Positions 14,868-23,507 of a stretch of DNA of 64,000 bases are shown one piece after another (the first letter of the stretch is position 1; the number at the start of each line of letters is the position of its first letter). A program made the translations under genes and the position numbers. The notes under the pieces were generated by a model that saw only the letters and a program-made list of their open reading frames with translations, did not search any database and was not told the origin of the DNA. Origin of the DNA: Adiantum capillus-veneris (lineage: Eukaryota; Streptophyta; Polypodiopsida; Polypodiales; Pteridaceae); NCBI GenBank assembly GCA_014529385.2, contig CM043959.1, forward strand, positions 59,534,253 through 59,598,252. Direction: 5' to 3'.

Positions 14868-14878
14868 GCCCTCCCCCT
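14868..14878 (-). other. Polypurine tract of Tat-type element
   Basis: Minus-strand AGGGGGAGGGC lies three bases from the 3' LTR edge. This is the expected position of the plus-strand primer. Confidence 0.75.
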
Positions 14879-14892
14879 AAAGCTAGAGGTAT

Positions 14893-16182
14893 TCATGCCT
14901 CTAGCGCTGTACTTGATCCTTCTTCAATTGAGGTGGAGGAGTCTCCCTCCTCATGGATTTCCATCATAGGTGCTTGATCAAATCTCAAAAAGTATTGCTT
15001 CAATCTCCATCCATTGACACGTGTTTTGTAGAGCCTACCATCTGCATCCATCAATCGGTAACTGCCATTGGCGTAGCGCTTTCTAATGACAAATGGCCCC
15101 TCCCATCTGGGTGAAAACTTTTTATCCTTCCTAGTGTCAAACCTGTTATCATACCGTAGGACCAACATACCTTTCTTGAGACTTTTTGCCCTAAGTCCCT
15201 TGTTGAAGGTAAGTCGACGTTGCTCTGCCTGTGCTGCATAATAGTTGATAGCATCTTCTCTATCTAGTTGAAGCCTCTCTAGATCAAGAATGTGGTTGTG
15301 GAGATGAGTATTAGGACGTTCCACCTGTCCAGCTAGCACCCTGAGACTAGCCAATTGTACTTCAATGGGTAAAATGGCTTCCTTACCAATCACCAAGTGA
15401 TATGGTGTAAACCCAAGGGATGTGCGAAATGAAGTGCGATAAGCCCAAAGTGCAGCCATAAGATGCTTGTTCCAATCACTTTTGTGATTGTTTACATGTT
15501 TAGTGATCTTGCAGATCATACCATTTACCTTTTCCACCAAACCATTGCATTGTGGGTAGTAGGGAGTTGAGTGTCGTCGTGAGATACCTAACTTCTCCAT
15601 TAGCTCTCCTACAAGGTCTCCTCTAAAACCTGGTCCCCTGTCAGAAATTATTTCAAGAGGAGTGCCAAAACGGCAACAAATGTTTTCAAATACGAACTTA
15701 GCCACTTCCTTAGCTGTAATCCGGGTGGTAGCAACTGCTTCATCTCACCTGGTCATGTAGTCCACACCCATGATGATATAAAATTTACCTGATTGGCTCC
15801 TTGGCAAAGGCCCAATAGCATCAATTCCCCATTTCTCAAATGGTCCATATGAGATTATAGGAGTCTGTGGCTCATATGTGAGTCTCCTATCCCCTGCCTT
15901 TTGACATTCCTTGCATGTTTTACACCAATGATGCACATCCCTATGTAGACTAGGCCATACAAACCCCGCTTGTAGGATCTTTCTACTAGTGATGTCAAGT
16001 GCAAAGTGTCCTCCGCAAACACCATCATGGCAACTTGAAATGATTTCAGTGATCTCTTTAGAGAGAGGTACACGCCTAAGAATTTGATCCTTACCCTTAC
16101 AGTAGAGACCTAAGAATTTGATCCTTACCCTTGCAGTAGAGGCCGTCATTGATAAGGCGGTATTTTGTTGCCTTGCGCACAA
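14893..16182 (-). pseudogene. Integrase of Tat-type element
   Basis: Inserts the DNA copy into the genome. The first frame (16182-15748) has the zinc-binding domain (CHDGVCGGHFALDI, then CKTCKECQKAGD) and the start of the catalytic core (KWGIDAIGPLPRS, the first Asp). A TGA at 15747-15745 interrupts VDYMTR-stop-DEAVA, where Trp (TGG) would be expected. The core continues with ISDRGPGFRGDLV (second Asp) and YYPQCNGLVEKVNGMI (Glu). The C-terminal domain (FSPRWEGPFVIRKRYANGSY) follows and the frame ends at 14893. Upstream, a 34-bp tandem duplication puts integrase out of frame with RNase H. Confidence 0.9.
16075..16142. repeat. 34-bp tandem duplication in pol
   Basis: The unit at 16075-16108 repeats at 16109-16142 with two differences. 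On the minus strand both encode GLYCKGKDQILR. Because 34 is not a multiple of three, the duplication shifts the frame between the second RNase H and integrase. Confidence 0.92.
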
Positions 16183-18718
16183 GCCACTGCTTTTGGCCCT
16201 TAGTAAGATCCTTAGGACACTCTCCTGTGTCCAAGAAACTCATGATGTCAGGCATAGCATCGCTACCTTGGAAGAGAGGCAGCTTCAACTTGATAGCACC
16301 CACCACTGAAACATCTTGCAGCTTCTCTCTAGCTAGAGCATCTGCTTCTTGATTTTCTGCTCGAGGGACATGATGTAATTGTACAACTTGAAATTTCCCT
16401 AAAAGTTCCTTGACTTTGCGCAAATGGCCTAGCAAGCTATGATTTTTACAAGCCCAAGTTCCTTGTATTTGTTTTATTAAAAGCATGGCATCACCAAATA
16501 CATTTAACCGTTGAATGCCCTGTGTCACACACCACTCTAACCCAAGAGTTAAGGCTGCATATTCTGCCTCATTGTTAGAGTGAGAATCCAAGAGATTCCC
16601 AATGGAGAAAACTTTATCCCCTTGCTCGTTGAAGATGACAATGCCTGATGCAGCTTTGTCCACTTTCTTCTTGTAGGCTCCATCAAAGAAAAGAGAGTGA
16701 GCCTCCTCTACCTTAGGGACTTCCAGTACGGGTGTAATATCTTGATCATTTGGATTTATCTTTAGCTTCTTTTCATAGTGACGATGAGTGAGAATACCTC
16801 CTAGACTGGCCCTTGTGGAGTTCTCCACTTGCATTGTGTAGTCAAACTCTTGCAGCCTTGTGAGCCATTTGGAAATCCTAGAAGAAACATCCATGTGCTG
16901 CATTACATAAGGAAATACTTCTTCCATTGTTAAGATTATGAATGGTCTAGACAATAAATAAGAGCGAAATTTGGTGGTAGCAAACATTAATGCAAGCACC
17001 ATGTGCTCCACTGCCGTGTATCCCTTTTCTGATGGAGTCATCATTCGACTAGAGAAGTAGATAGGACGCATGAAAGAAGTTTGAGGATCCTTTTGCATCA
17101 ATACAGCCCCAAGTGTGTCATTGCCCACACTAGGGTTTACATAAAATGGATCGTCCCACTTTGGAGGTGCTATGGTGGGAAGTGAAGCTAGAATTTGTTT
17201 TACCTCATTAAATTGTTGTTCATTGTCTTCACTCCAAGTGAAGATTTCTTGATGGGTAACTTGTTGTAAAGGGAGAACCACTTGGGAGAGCAAGTGAATG
17301 AACCTACTCAAATACCTCACCTTTTGAAGAAAAGAGACCAACTGCTTTGTTGTGGTGGGAGAGGTCAAAGCCACCAAGGCTTGAACCTTGCTTGGATCAG
17401 CTTCAATGCCATTGGCCGAGATCACATGGCCAAGAAGAGTAACCTTGCTTTTACCAATGTGGCATTTCTCCACATTGAGTTGGTCCCTTAAAGCTTGTAG
17501 CCTAGCTAGACCTTCATAAACTTTCTCCAAATGAAGAGAGCGAGAGCTATAGATACAAAAGTCATCAATAAAAACACGGATTGATTTTCCAAAGAATGGC
17601 TGAAAAACAAATGTCACATATCGCTGAAAAGTGGCTGGAGCATTAGTGAGACCAAAAGGCATAACTCTGTAAGCAAAACATCCCCATGGTGTGATGAAGG
17701 TTGTCTTCTTTTGATCTTCTTCAGCGATGCTAATTTGGAAGTAGCCTGAGTAGCCATCACATACCGTGTAGCGCTCATGTCCTGCTACCTCATTGAGTAT
17801 TTCGTCTTGAAAAGGAAGAGGAAAATGGTCCCTCTTTGTGGCTGCATTAAGAGGCTTGTAATCAACACAAACCCTCCACTTACCATTCTTCTTTGGTGTG
17901 ACTACCACTGGAGAAACCCACTCTGAGTCTTCAATGGGATAGATAAACCCGGCTTCTAGCAACTTCCTCACCTCTTTGAGCAGGGAGTCTTGTTGAATTA
18001 CTCCTAGCTGCCTGAGCTTCTGCACTACAGGTTTACTTCCCTCCTTGAGCTTAATGTGATGTTGAACTACTGTGATGCCAGTGATTTTATCATATTCATC
18101 AATGAACAATGTGGTAAAATTACTTAGCATCAAAATATAATCTTCACGCTCCTTCCCACACAACTCACTAGAGAGCATTTGATGTAGCTTATGTGCTTCT
18201 ACCAGAGGTTGTATACCTAGTGTCTCCCCTTGGTTTGATGATGAGGCATCAGGTTGCTCCATCTTCTTAGGGTCCTTGAGAATGATCCCCATCACCTCAA
18301 TGCTACTGTCACTTTCTTCACTCACTGTTGACTCCTCTGAAGTGGTTGAAGAGTCACCACTAGAAAACTCATCCATAGAGGTTTCTAGATCCATGTCGCA
18401 TTGCCGACCTATCTTCGTGTCGTAAAGTATTGGCCTCCCTTTTGCATCCTTCATCTGGATTATGCCGGTGTCCCAGTCCTGCTTAGCTCTCATAGCCATA
18501 AGCCAAGGCCTCCCTAGAATGATAGGGTAGCCCTCCCCTTTGTGTGGCATGACAAAGACGTCCACATCTACCTCGGTGTTGAATGTCTTTATCCTAACTG
18601 CATTCATAACACCAACACATTGAACTTTTACATTATTTTCCATTTTGGCTCGGCATGGTGCCGGCCGAGTCACCTCTAAACCCAAACGATGCATCATTTT
18701 TTCACTCATGACGCATAT
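16097..18718 (-). CDS. Tat-type pol: protease, RT, RNase H and archaeal-type RNase H
   Basis: About 870 codons open. Protease: active site YIDGGA sits just before the TAA that closes gag, and the rest continues here (ICVMSEKMMHRLGL, ILGRPWL). RT at about residues 230-430: WRVCVDYKPLN, VMPFGLTNAPATFQR, VFIDDFCIYSS. The first RNase H (about 510-620) reads FYVNPSVGNDTLGAVL and TMEEVF, lacking the usual Asp residues. A second RNase H (about 690-830) keeps SLFFDGAY, SNNEAEYAAL, VFGDAML and NQEADALA, all the acidic positions. The dual layout with a decayed first domain is typical of plant Tat elements. Gag, the TAA and this frame are collinear. Confidence 0.9.
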   Translation of the reverse strand: MCVMSEKMMHRLGLEVTRPAPCRAKMENNVKVQCVGVMNAVRIKTFNTEVDVDVFVMPHKGEGYPIILGRPWLMAMRAKQDWDTGIIQMKDAKGRPILYDTKIGRQCDMDLETSMDEFSSGDSSTTSEESTVSEESDSSIEVMGIILKDPKKMEQPDASSSNQGETLGIQPLVEAHKLHQMLSSELCGKEREDYILMLSNFTTLFIDEYDKITGITVVQHHIKLKEGSKPVVQKLRQLGVIQQDSLLKEVRKLLEAGFIYPIEDSEWVSPVVVTPKKNGKWRVCVDYKPLNAATKRDHFPLPFQDEILNEVAGHERYTVCDGYSGYFQISIAEEDQKKTTFITPWGCFAYRVMPFGLTNAPATFQRYVTFVFQPFFGKSIRVFIDDFCIYSSRSLHLEKVYEGLARLQALRDQLNVEKCHIGKSKVTLLGHVISANGIEADPSKVQALVALTSPTTTKQLVSFLQKVRYLSRFIHLLSQVVLPLQQVTHQEIFTWSEDNEQQFNEVKQILASLPTIAPPKWDDPFYVNPSVGNDTLGAVLMQKDPQTSFMRPIYFSSRMMTPSEKGYTAVEHMVLALMFATTKFRSYLLSRPFIILTMEEVFPYVMQHMDVSSRISKWLTRLQEFDYTMQVENSTRASLGGILTHRHYEKKLKINPNDQDITPVLEVPKVEEAHSLFFDGAYKKKVDKAASGIVIFNEQGDKVFSIGNLLDSHSNNEAEYAALTLGLEWCVTQGIQRLNVFGDAMLLIKQIQGTWACKNHSLLGHLRKVKELLGKFQVVQLHHVPRAENQEADALAREKLQDVSVVGAIKLKLPLFQGSDAMPDIMSFLDTGECPKDLTKGQKQWLVRKATKYRLINDGLYCKGKDQILRSLL

Positions 18719-20164
18719 TTATGCGCCACCATCGATGTAGATATTGGAGATGTGTTGCCCTTTGATGTAAGCATCCATCACTGGTAGTATGTCATCTAAA
18801 TTCCTCCCAAAGATAGCCCCAGCTATCTTTGGCTTTGGTCGTCTCGTGCTAACTATCTTTGTCCATTGTCTCCTCACCCTAGGTGCTAGGTGGAGTAACT
18901 GGGGCCAGGTGATTTTTGGGCCCTGCACAGAAACATCTTGAACCAAATCATATGGTTTAGAACATTCACCCAAAGAGAAATCTACAATGTCAATTTTACG
19001 TCGTGACTTGGACGGCTTTTTGCTAGATTCCCTTTTAGTCTTCATCTTTTCTTCCTTTTGGGAAGATTCACCATGCCTAGCATGTTTTACCCCTATGGCA
19101 TCTACTCCTTTAACCTTGGTCTTATCCTCCTCCACTTTCTCCTTTCCTTTACCTTCAAGACTGATGACGCTTACTGTTTGATTGCCAACTGGTGGTGGGG
19201 GTAAGGATGGAATGAGAGGTTGTGGTGGTGGTGGTGGTTGTGGTTGAATGGGTGGTTGTAGGATTTGCATGGGTGATACTTGTTGTGGTGCCCTCGGTGG
19301 TGGTGGTCTTGCTCTCGGTGGTGAAACCTGGTTTTGCCTGTCTCCTCTGTTGAAATTCTGCCTCCTTGGGTGTGGACAGTAGTACATGCCATGACCATCC
19401 TCCCCACAATTGTAGCAGTGGTATTCTTGGTTTTGCCTTCGTTGTCCTCTTCCTTGCTCTTGGTTGCGATTGTGTGCATGTCCTTGTTGTATCAAATGGA
19501 CTGAAAGATTCTCAAGTTGATTGGTGATTCGATTGAGCAGGTCTTGCTGATCTTCAATTGGTTCTTGTGGTTGAATCCTCTGGGCGGCTATTGTAGGTGG
19601 TGCTAGAGGTGGTCGGGTCCTAACGACTTCCTCTTCATCGATATTCCTAGCTTGTAGGCGCAACTTCTTGTCTTTAAGGCGGGCCACTTCAACTGCTAGC
19701 TCATACGTAGCAGGAAACCTTCCCTTCACCTTCTCATTAAGAGTTGGCCATAACCTAGCCACAAACCGATCCTTCTTTAGGAAATCAGGTGCCCCCTCAT
19801 CCTCTCTTAGCGATGCAACCCATCGCCCCCATAAATCTACAAACTTTGACTCATATGATGCGTATTCCAGCATACTGCCGTGCTTCAACTCTGTCAACAA
19901 TTTCCATAGCTTCTCTGATGTTGTGCCCTCTCCAAAACGCTTGAGAAAGGCTGCTCTTAATAAGTCCCACCGTTCCTTGGTTGCTTGTGCCAAGGCATTG
20001 TACCATGATCTTGCCTCCACCTTCATTAGAAGTGGGAAGATGCGCAAGCGCGAAACATCATCATCTCTCGCAGAGATGACACATGCTATTTCCAAGTTGT
20101 CTAGAAAGTCTGCAGCATCCTCGCCCACCTTACCAGTACATGTTGGAAATGCTACACTTGCCAT
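18719..20164 (-). CDS. Tat-type gag
   Basis: 481 codons from ATG at 20164. The N-terminal capsid-like retrotransposon gag domain has ADFLDNLEIACV, WYNALAQATKERW and FLKRFGEGTTSEKLW. The nucleocapsid zinc knuckle CYNCGEDGHGMYYC (CX2CX4HX4C) lies near residue 250. Proline-rich (PPPPRAPQQ) and Lys-rich stretches follow, then the protease start ending IYIDGGA-stop. The stop (TAA at 18721-18719) falls in the protease active-site loop and is in frame with pol. Either this is a CAA-to-TAA point mutation or the element relies on readthrough; I favour mutation. Gag packages the element RNA. Confidence 0.9.
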   Translation of the reverse strand: MASVAFPTCTGKVGEDAADFLDNLEIACVISARDDDVSRLRIFPLLMKVEARSWYNALAQATKERWDLLRAAFLKRFGEGTTSEKLWKLLTELKHGSMLEYASYESKFVDLWGRWVASLREDEGAPDFLKKDRFVARLWPTLNEKVKGRFPATYELAVEVARLKDKKLRLQARNIDEEEVVRTRPPLAPPTIAAQRIQPQEPIEDQQDLLNRITNQLENLSVHLIQQGHAHNRNQEQGRGQRRQNQEYHCYNCGEDGHGMYYCPHPRRQNFNRGDRQNQVSPPRARPPPPRAPQQVSPMQILQPPIQPQPPPPPQPLIPSLPPPPVGNQTVSVISLEGKGKEKVEEDKTKVKGVDAIGVKHARHGESSQKEEKMKTKRESSKKPSKSRRKIDIVDFSLGECSKPYDLVQDVSVQGPKITWPQLLHLAPRVRRQWTKIVSTRRPKPKIAGAIFGRNLDDILPVMDAYIKGQHISNIYIDGGA

Positions 20165-20485
20165 TGTGAGAGTGAGAAAATTAACTCGTCTTAGATTTTT
20201 TTTTTAATTTTTTTTTTTAATAGAGATTCTATACTTGGGTGCTCGGTGGATGGAAAACATACTATACAAGGATGAAAATAACTACATCAAAAGACACTTC
20301 ATGATTAATCATAGGGAGGATAAAGGGTAGAGAAGAGGTGTTTATCTCTTGCAGTCGTTCTCTACCAAACATGGTTGTAATGATCTGCTGATAAAACATC
20401 TTGCGGTCCAAGGTTACTTTGATTTATTGAATTCGTTGTGGTGCATAAGTTTGGTTCCTTGCAAAAGGTTGATGCGCTGGGTCCA

Positions 20486-20950
20486 TCACATGATAATTCG
20501 GAAAGGCTCTCTCCTTCGTGGTGGAAGGTTATAGTTGGAGGTGTAGAGCTCTTGGTAGTCGAGGTCAAATTTACAGTACCACAGGACAAGGTTGTCTTCG
20601 TCTTCTAGCTCTAGGACTGTCCCTCTAGCAAGCTCTTGGAAAAGCTTGAACTCTCTCTCTTTGAGCAACTTCACTTTCCTGCAAGATAGAGTGTCATCTA
20701 GTGTATACACAGGTGTGATGAGGTAGGTGGTGAGTCTTACCACTTGTATTAATCCAAGTTGGATGGATACATAGCAAGCTGTAAAGTCGTCATCATAGCC
20801 TTGATCCACAAGCAACACCCCTTGGAGGTGGAGGGTCTTGTCTTTCCGCCAAGCAAAACCAGTGTCAAAGACCTTGTCGATGACAAGCTCCGCCACTTCA
20901 CTTGGTAGACGACGTAGAATCCATGCTGCTGTTTCTAGGTCCTGGCTCAT
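20486..20950 (-). CDS. Leader ORF 2 of Tat-type element (unknown)
   Basis: 154 codons between the 5' LTR and gag, same strand as gag. It begins MSQDLETAAWILRRLPSEVA and has a charged middle (KLLKEREFKLFQELARG). No motif was recognised. Extra ORFs upstream of gag are known from Ogre-type members of the Tat lineage. Whether this is related to those ORFs cannot be told by eye. It has no stops over 465 bp, in a leader that otherwise has many. Confidence 0.55.
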   Translation of the reverse strand: MSQDLETAAWILRRLPSEVAELVIDKVFDTGFAWRKDKTLHLQGVLLVDQGYDDDFTACYVSIQLGLIQVVRLTTYLITPVYTLDDTLSCRKVKLLKEREFKLFQELARGTVLELEDEDNLVLWYCKFDLDYQELYTSNYNLPPRRREPFRIIM

Positions 20951-21234
20951 GAGATGAGAGTGAGGTATAGAAAGACTTTGGAGGATTTACCCTTTTGTTT
21001 TGGAGACGGGGTGATTGTCAGCGCTGGAAAACCCTTGAATCTTTTGGTGCAAGGGAGAGGGAGGGACCACGCGTTCGTAGTAGCTTCCTCAAGTTGTGAA
21101 GGCTTGTTGTGGGCGTAGGTGGAATAGGTGGCAAAGATGTGGATGTAGATGTAGAGAAGCCTGGTGCTACTTAAAAGCCTACTGATGTGAGAACGCCTGT
21201 GCGGATGTCAAGGGAGAAAATGATGGCCTTTTCT

Positions 21235-21492
21235 TCACTTTGGGTTGCACTCATATCGAAGGTGCGGTTTTTGGCTACAATGTAAGCATGATGCAGCTTG
21301 TGCCTTGCTTTTACGCTTGCGGGGATGATGAGAAATGTAAACAATCTGAGTAGGGAAAGAGGGTCTTGCCACTTCTTCTATGCTAACAATACAACACCCT
21401 CGCAAGAGTGTCTTGATGACTTGTGTCAAACCTACTTGAAGCTCCTCCTCTTCAGTGGTCCAATTAGAGAATTCAAGAAGCCACTCGTCCAT
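21235..21492 (-). CDS. Leader ORF 1 of Tat-type element with a zinc knuckle
   Basis: 85 codons starting about 55 bases inside the PBS. The C-terminus carries CLHCSQKPHLRYEC, a perfect CX2CX4HX4C knuckle, preceded by a basic stretch (HHPRKRKSKAQAA). A nucleic-acid-binding role is plausible. It is separate from the gag knuckle. It is small, so coding status is uncertain, but motif spacing and position argue for it. Confidence 0.55.
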   Translation of the reverse strand: MDEWLLEFSNWTTEEEELQVGLTQVIKTLLRGCCIVSIEEVARPSFPTQIVYISHHPRKRKSKAQAASCLHCSQKPHLRYECNPK

Positions 21493-21545
21493 GAGGAGAA
21501 GTAAACATGTCAGCCTTGTAAACTGAAGGTTTCAAGAGCTCTCCT

Positions 21546-21559
21546 CAGTGGGGGCACCA
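21546..21559 (-). other. Candidate primer binding site of Tat-type element
   Basis: Minus-strand TGGTGCCCCCACTG begins two bases after the 5' LTR. It starts TGG as expected for pairing with a tRNA CCA end. I cannot assign the tRNA. Confidence 0.6.
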
Positions 21560-21561
21560 AA

Positions 21562-23507
21562 TGAGAGGCGGAAGTGAAAAATAGACCCGGTGGCCTCTAC
21601 ACCAAGACTATGCACAATGGCCTCATCATGGGGGATACACAATAGGGGCACCACCTAGCAAGATATGCGGCTAGGACGCATACATATACACAATGAAGCA
21701 TGCCATGGAAAACAATTTCAAGATCCACGCCCAAATGTGGAATGGGGTGGTCGGAGAATAAGGTGAGAGGAGTGGTGAATGAGTGAGAATGGGCTTGCTA
21801 CTCGTGCATGTTAGTAAGGAAGATAATGAGGTAGGGGAAACTTGCGAGTATGCTCACTTATCATACAAGAGGTGGCGAATCCGCACACCTCAAGATGGAA
21901 GTAGCAAGATGATAGGAATATGAGAGGGAGAGAGAGTGTGTGTGTATGGTGGCGAATCCGCACACCTTTACATAAGCAGAAAAAAAAAGGCAAGGAACAA
22001 GCATATACCATACTCACAATGAGATGTATCCAAAGCGACACAAAGTATGGCACCAAGATAGAGTGTGTTGATTGCTTGCAAAAGATGAATACAATAGGTA
22101 GCGTATGGCAAAAAAATGAGAAGGGAACAAGATCGTAGGAGGCATAATGGAGAGATGGGAGTTGATGGCGAGGAATATCATGAGTGTGTCCACCTTTCTT
22201 CTTCTTGAAATTGTGCCTTCAACCCTTAATTACAAGTGGTGTGGAGGTGTGGTGCTCACCTTTTGTGCATGGTGATGGTGATGATGATGGTGTCGTGATT
22301 ATGTGATTAGGGTTCATGCTACAAGCATGTAGCACAAGAGTGTGTATGGATACGTGTGTGTGTGTGTGTTTTTTTTTTTTTTTAAGTGAGCTCTCATGGC
22401 CTCCTTATATAGGGAAGGAGGGGAGGATTTAGCAATATTTCTATTTGAGGTGAGTGTCCCACTTTGGTGACTAGGAAAATGGGGTGCATGTGACTGTGGC
22501 TCCTATCTTGTCTCCTCATTATTTAAAATACCAGAGTCAATAGAGAGAGAAGAAGAGAGAATGTGGGTAGGATGTAGAGGATAGGAGATATTTACAATAG
22601 TCTAGCTTTGGCTAGACATTAGCTTATTAGGGAGAGAAGAGAGAGGTAAGAAAATTATAAGAGAGGTTGTCGAAGGTGGATTATTGTTGATGAAGATGGA
22701 TCCTCCAAAAATGGTGATAAAATCACTCTAGACTTGCCAAAACCTTATTAAAAGAGCCTTGTCTCTTGTAATCATGCTTGAAGACTTGTAGAATCATAGT
22801 CATTCTAGAGGGAAGAAAATTGGGGATGGCCTGTGTCACCATTACACGAGAAAACTGGGGTCCACTACAAAAATCATATCTCCGTGTTCATAACTCCAAA
22901 AATTCTGAAAAAAATTGAGCTAAAAGTTGAGATCACGAGCTACATCTTTCATGTTGAACGCTCCTTCAGATTCGGGGTTCTTCTCTACTTAAAAAATTCA
23001 GCCAAATAATGTATTATTTGTGGCTGCGAAGGTCTTTTGGTGGTTCCCTTTGAGTAGACTTCTCTCTTGCCTTCAAGTGCAAGCTCCTTCATGTGTATGA
23101 AAACATGACCTAGAGTTTTGAAAAGATTGGCAATCATCTAGATGGAGGTATTTTTTGAAATTTGAAAGTGGGGTTGAGGTTTGAAAATGAAAACTAGTGA
23201 ATAAAATATTTGGTAGGGTGGAATAATATATATACATGAAAAATATATTAAAAAATAATAAATATATATATAATGTAATTTAGAATATATATATTTAATG
23301 CTTAAGGTCAAAAGAGAGATCAACAAAGAAAGCTTACTTATTTATGCTACATCGTGATTGATTAGCATAAGTCTTATTTATTTAATAAAGACTAAAACGT
23401 TTGTGAAAAAGGAAGAAAAAATCAAAAGTAACTTATATAATAGGAAATATTTTGGTAAAAGGGCAAAAATATATGGGGGGTTCCCATGCATGAAAAAGCT
23501 TGCCTCA
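21562..23507 (-). repeat. 5' LTR of Tat-type element
   Basis: 1946 bp, partner of 12922-14864. It should contain the element promoter (minus strand). Edges are TGAGAGGC at 21562 and GCCTCA at 23507; beyond these the two copies diverge at once. Confidence 0.95.

Larger units (their letters stand above)
12922..23507 (-). mobile_element. Tat-type Ty3/Gypsy LTR retrotransposon, complete but defective
   Basis: 10.6-kb element on the minus strand: 5' LTR (21562-23507), PBS, two leader ORFs, gag, PR-RT-RH-aRNH, integrase, PPT, 3' LTR (12922-14864). LTR ends are TGAGAGGC and GCCTCA in plus orientation, inverted TG..CA type. I counted about 46 differences over 1.94 kb between the LTRs (roughly 2.4%), so it is fairly young. 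The flanks give only a degenerate 4-bp duplication (GAGC/GCGC). It split LINE-B inside its RT. Defects are an in-frame TAA in the protease, a 34-bp duplication before integrase and a TGA in integrase. Confidence 0.93.

Noticed and set aside
19155-19479. Thr- or His-rich frames on the minus strand inside gag
   Set aside because: Out-of-frame shadows of the proline-rich part of the Tat gag.
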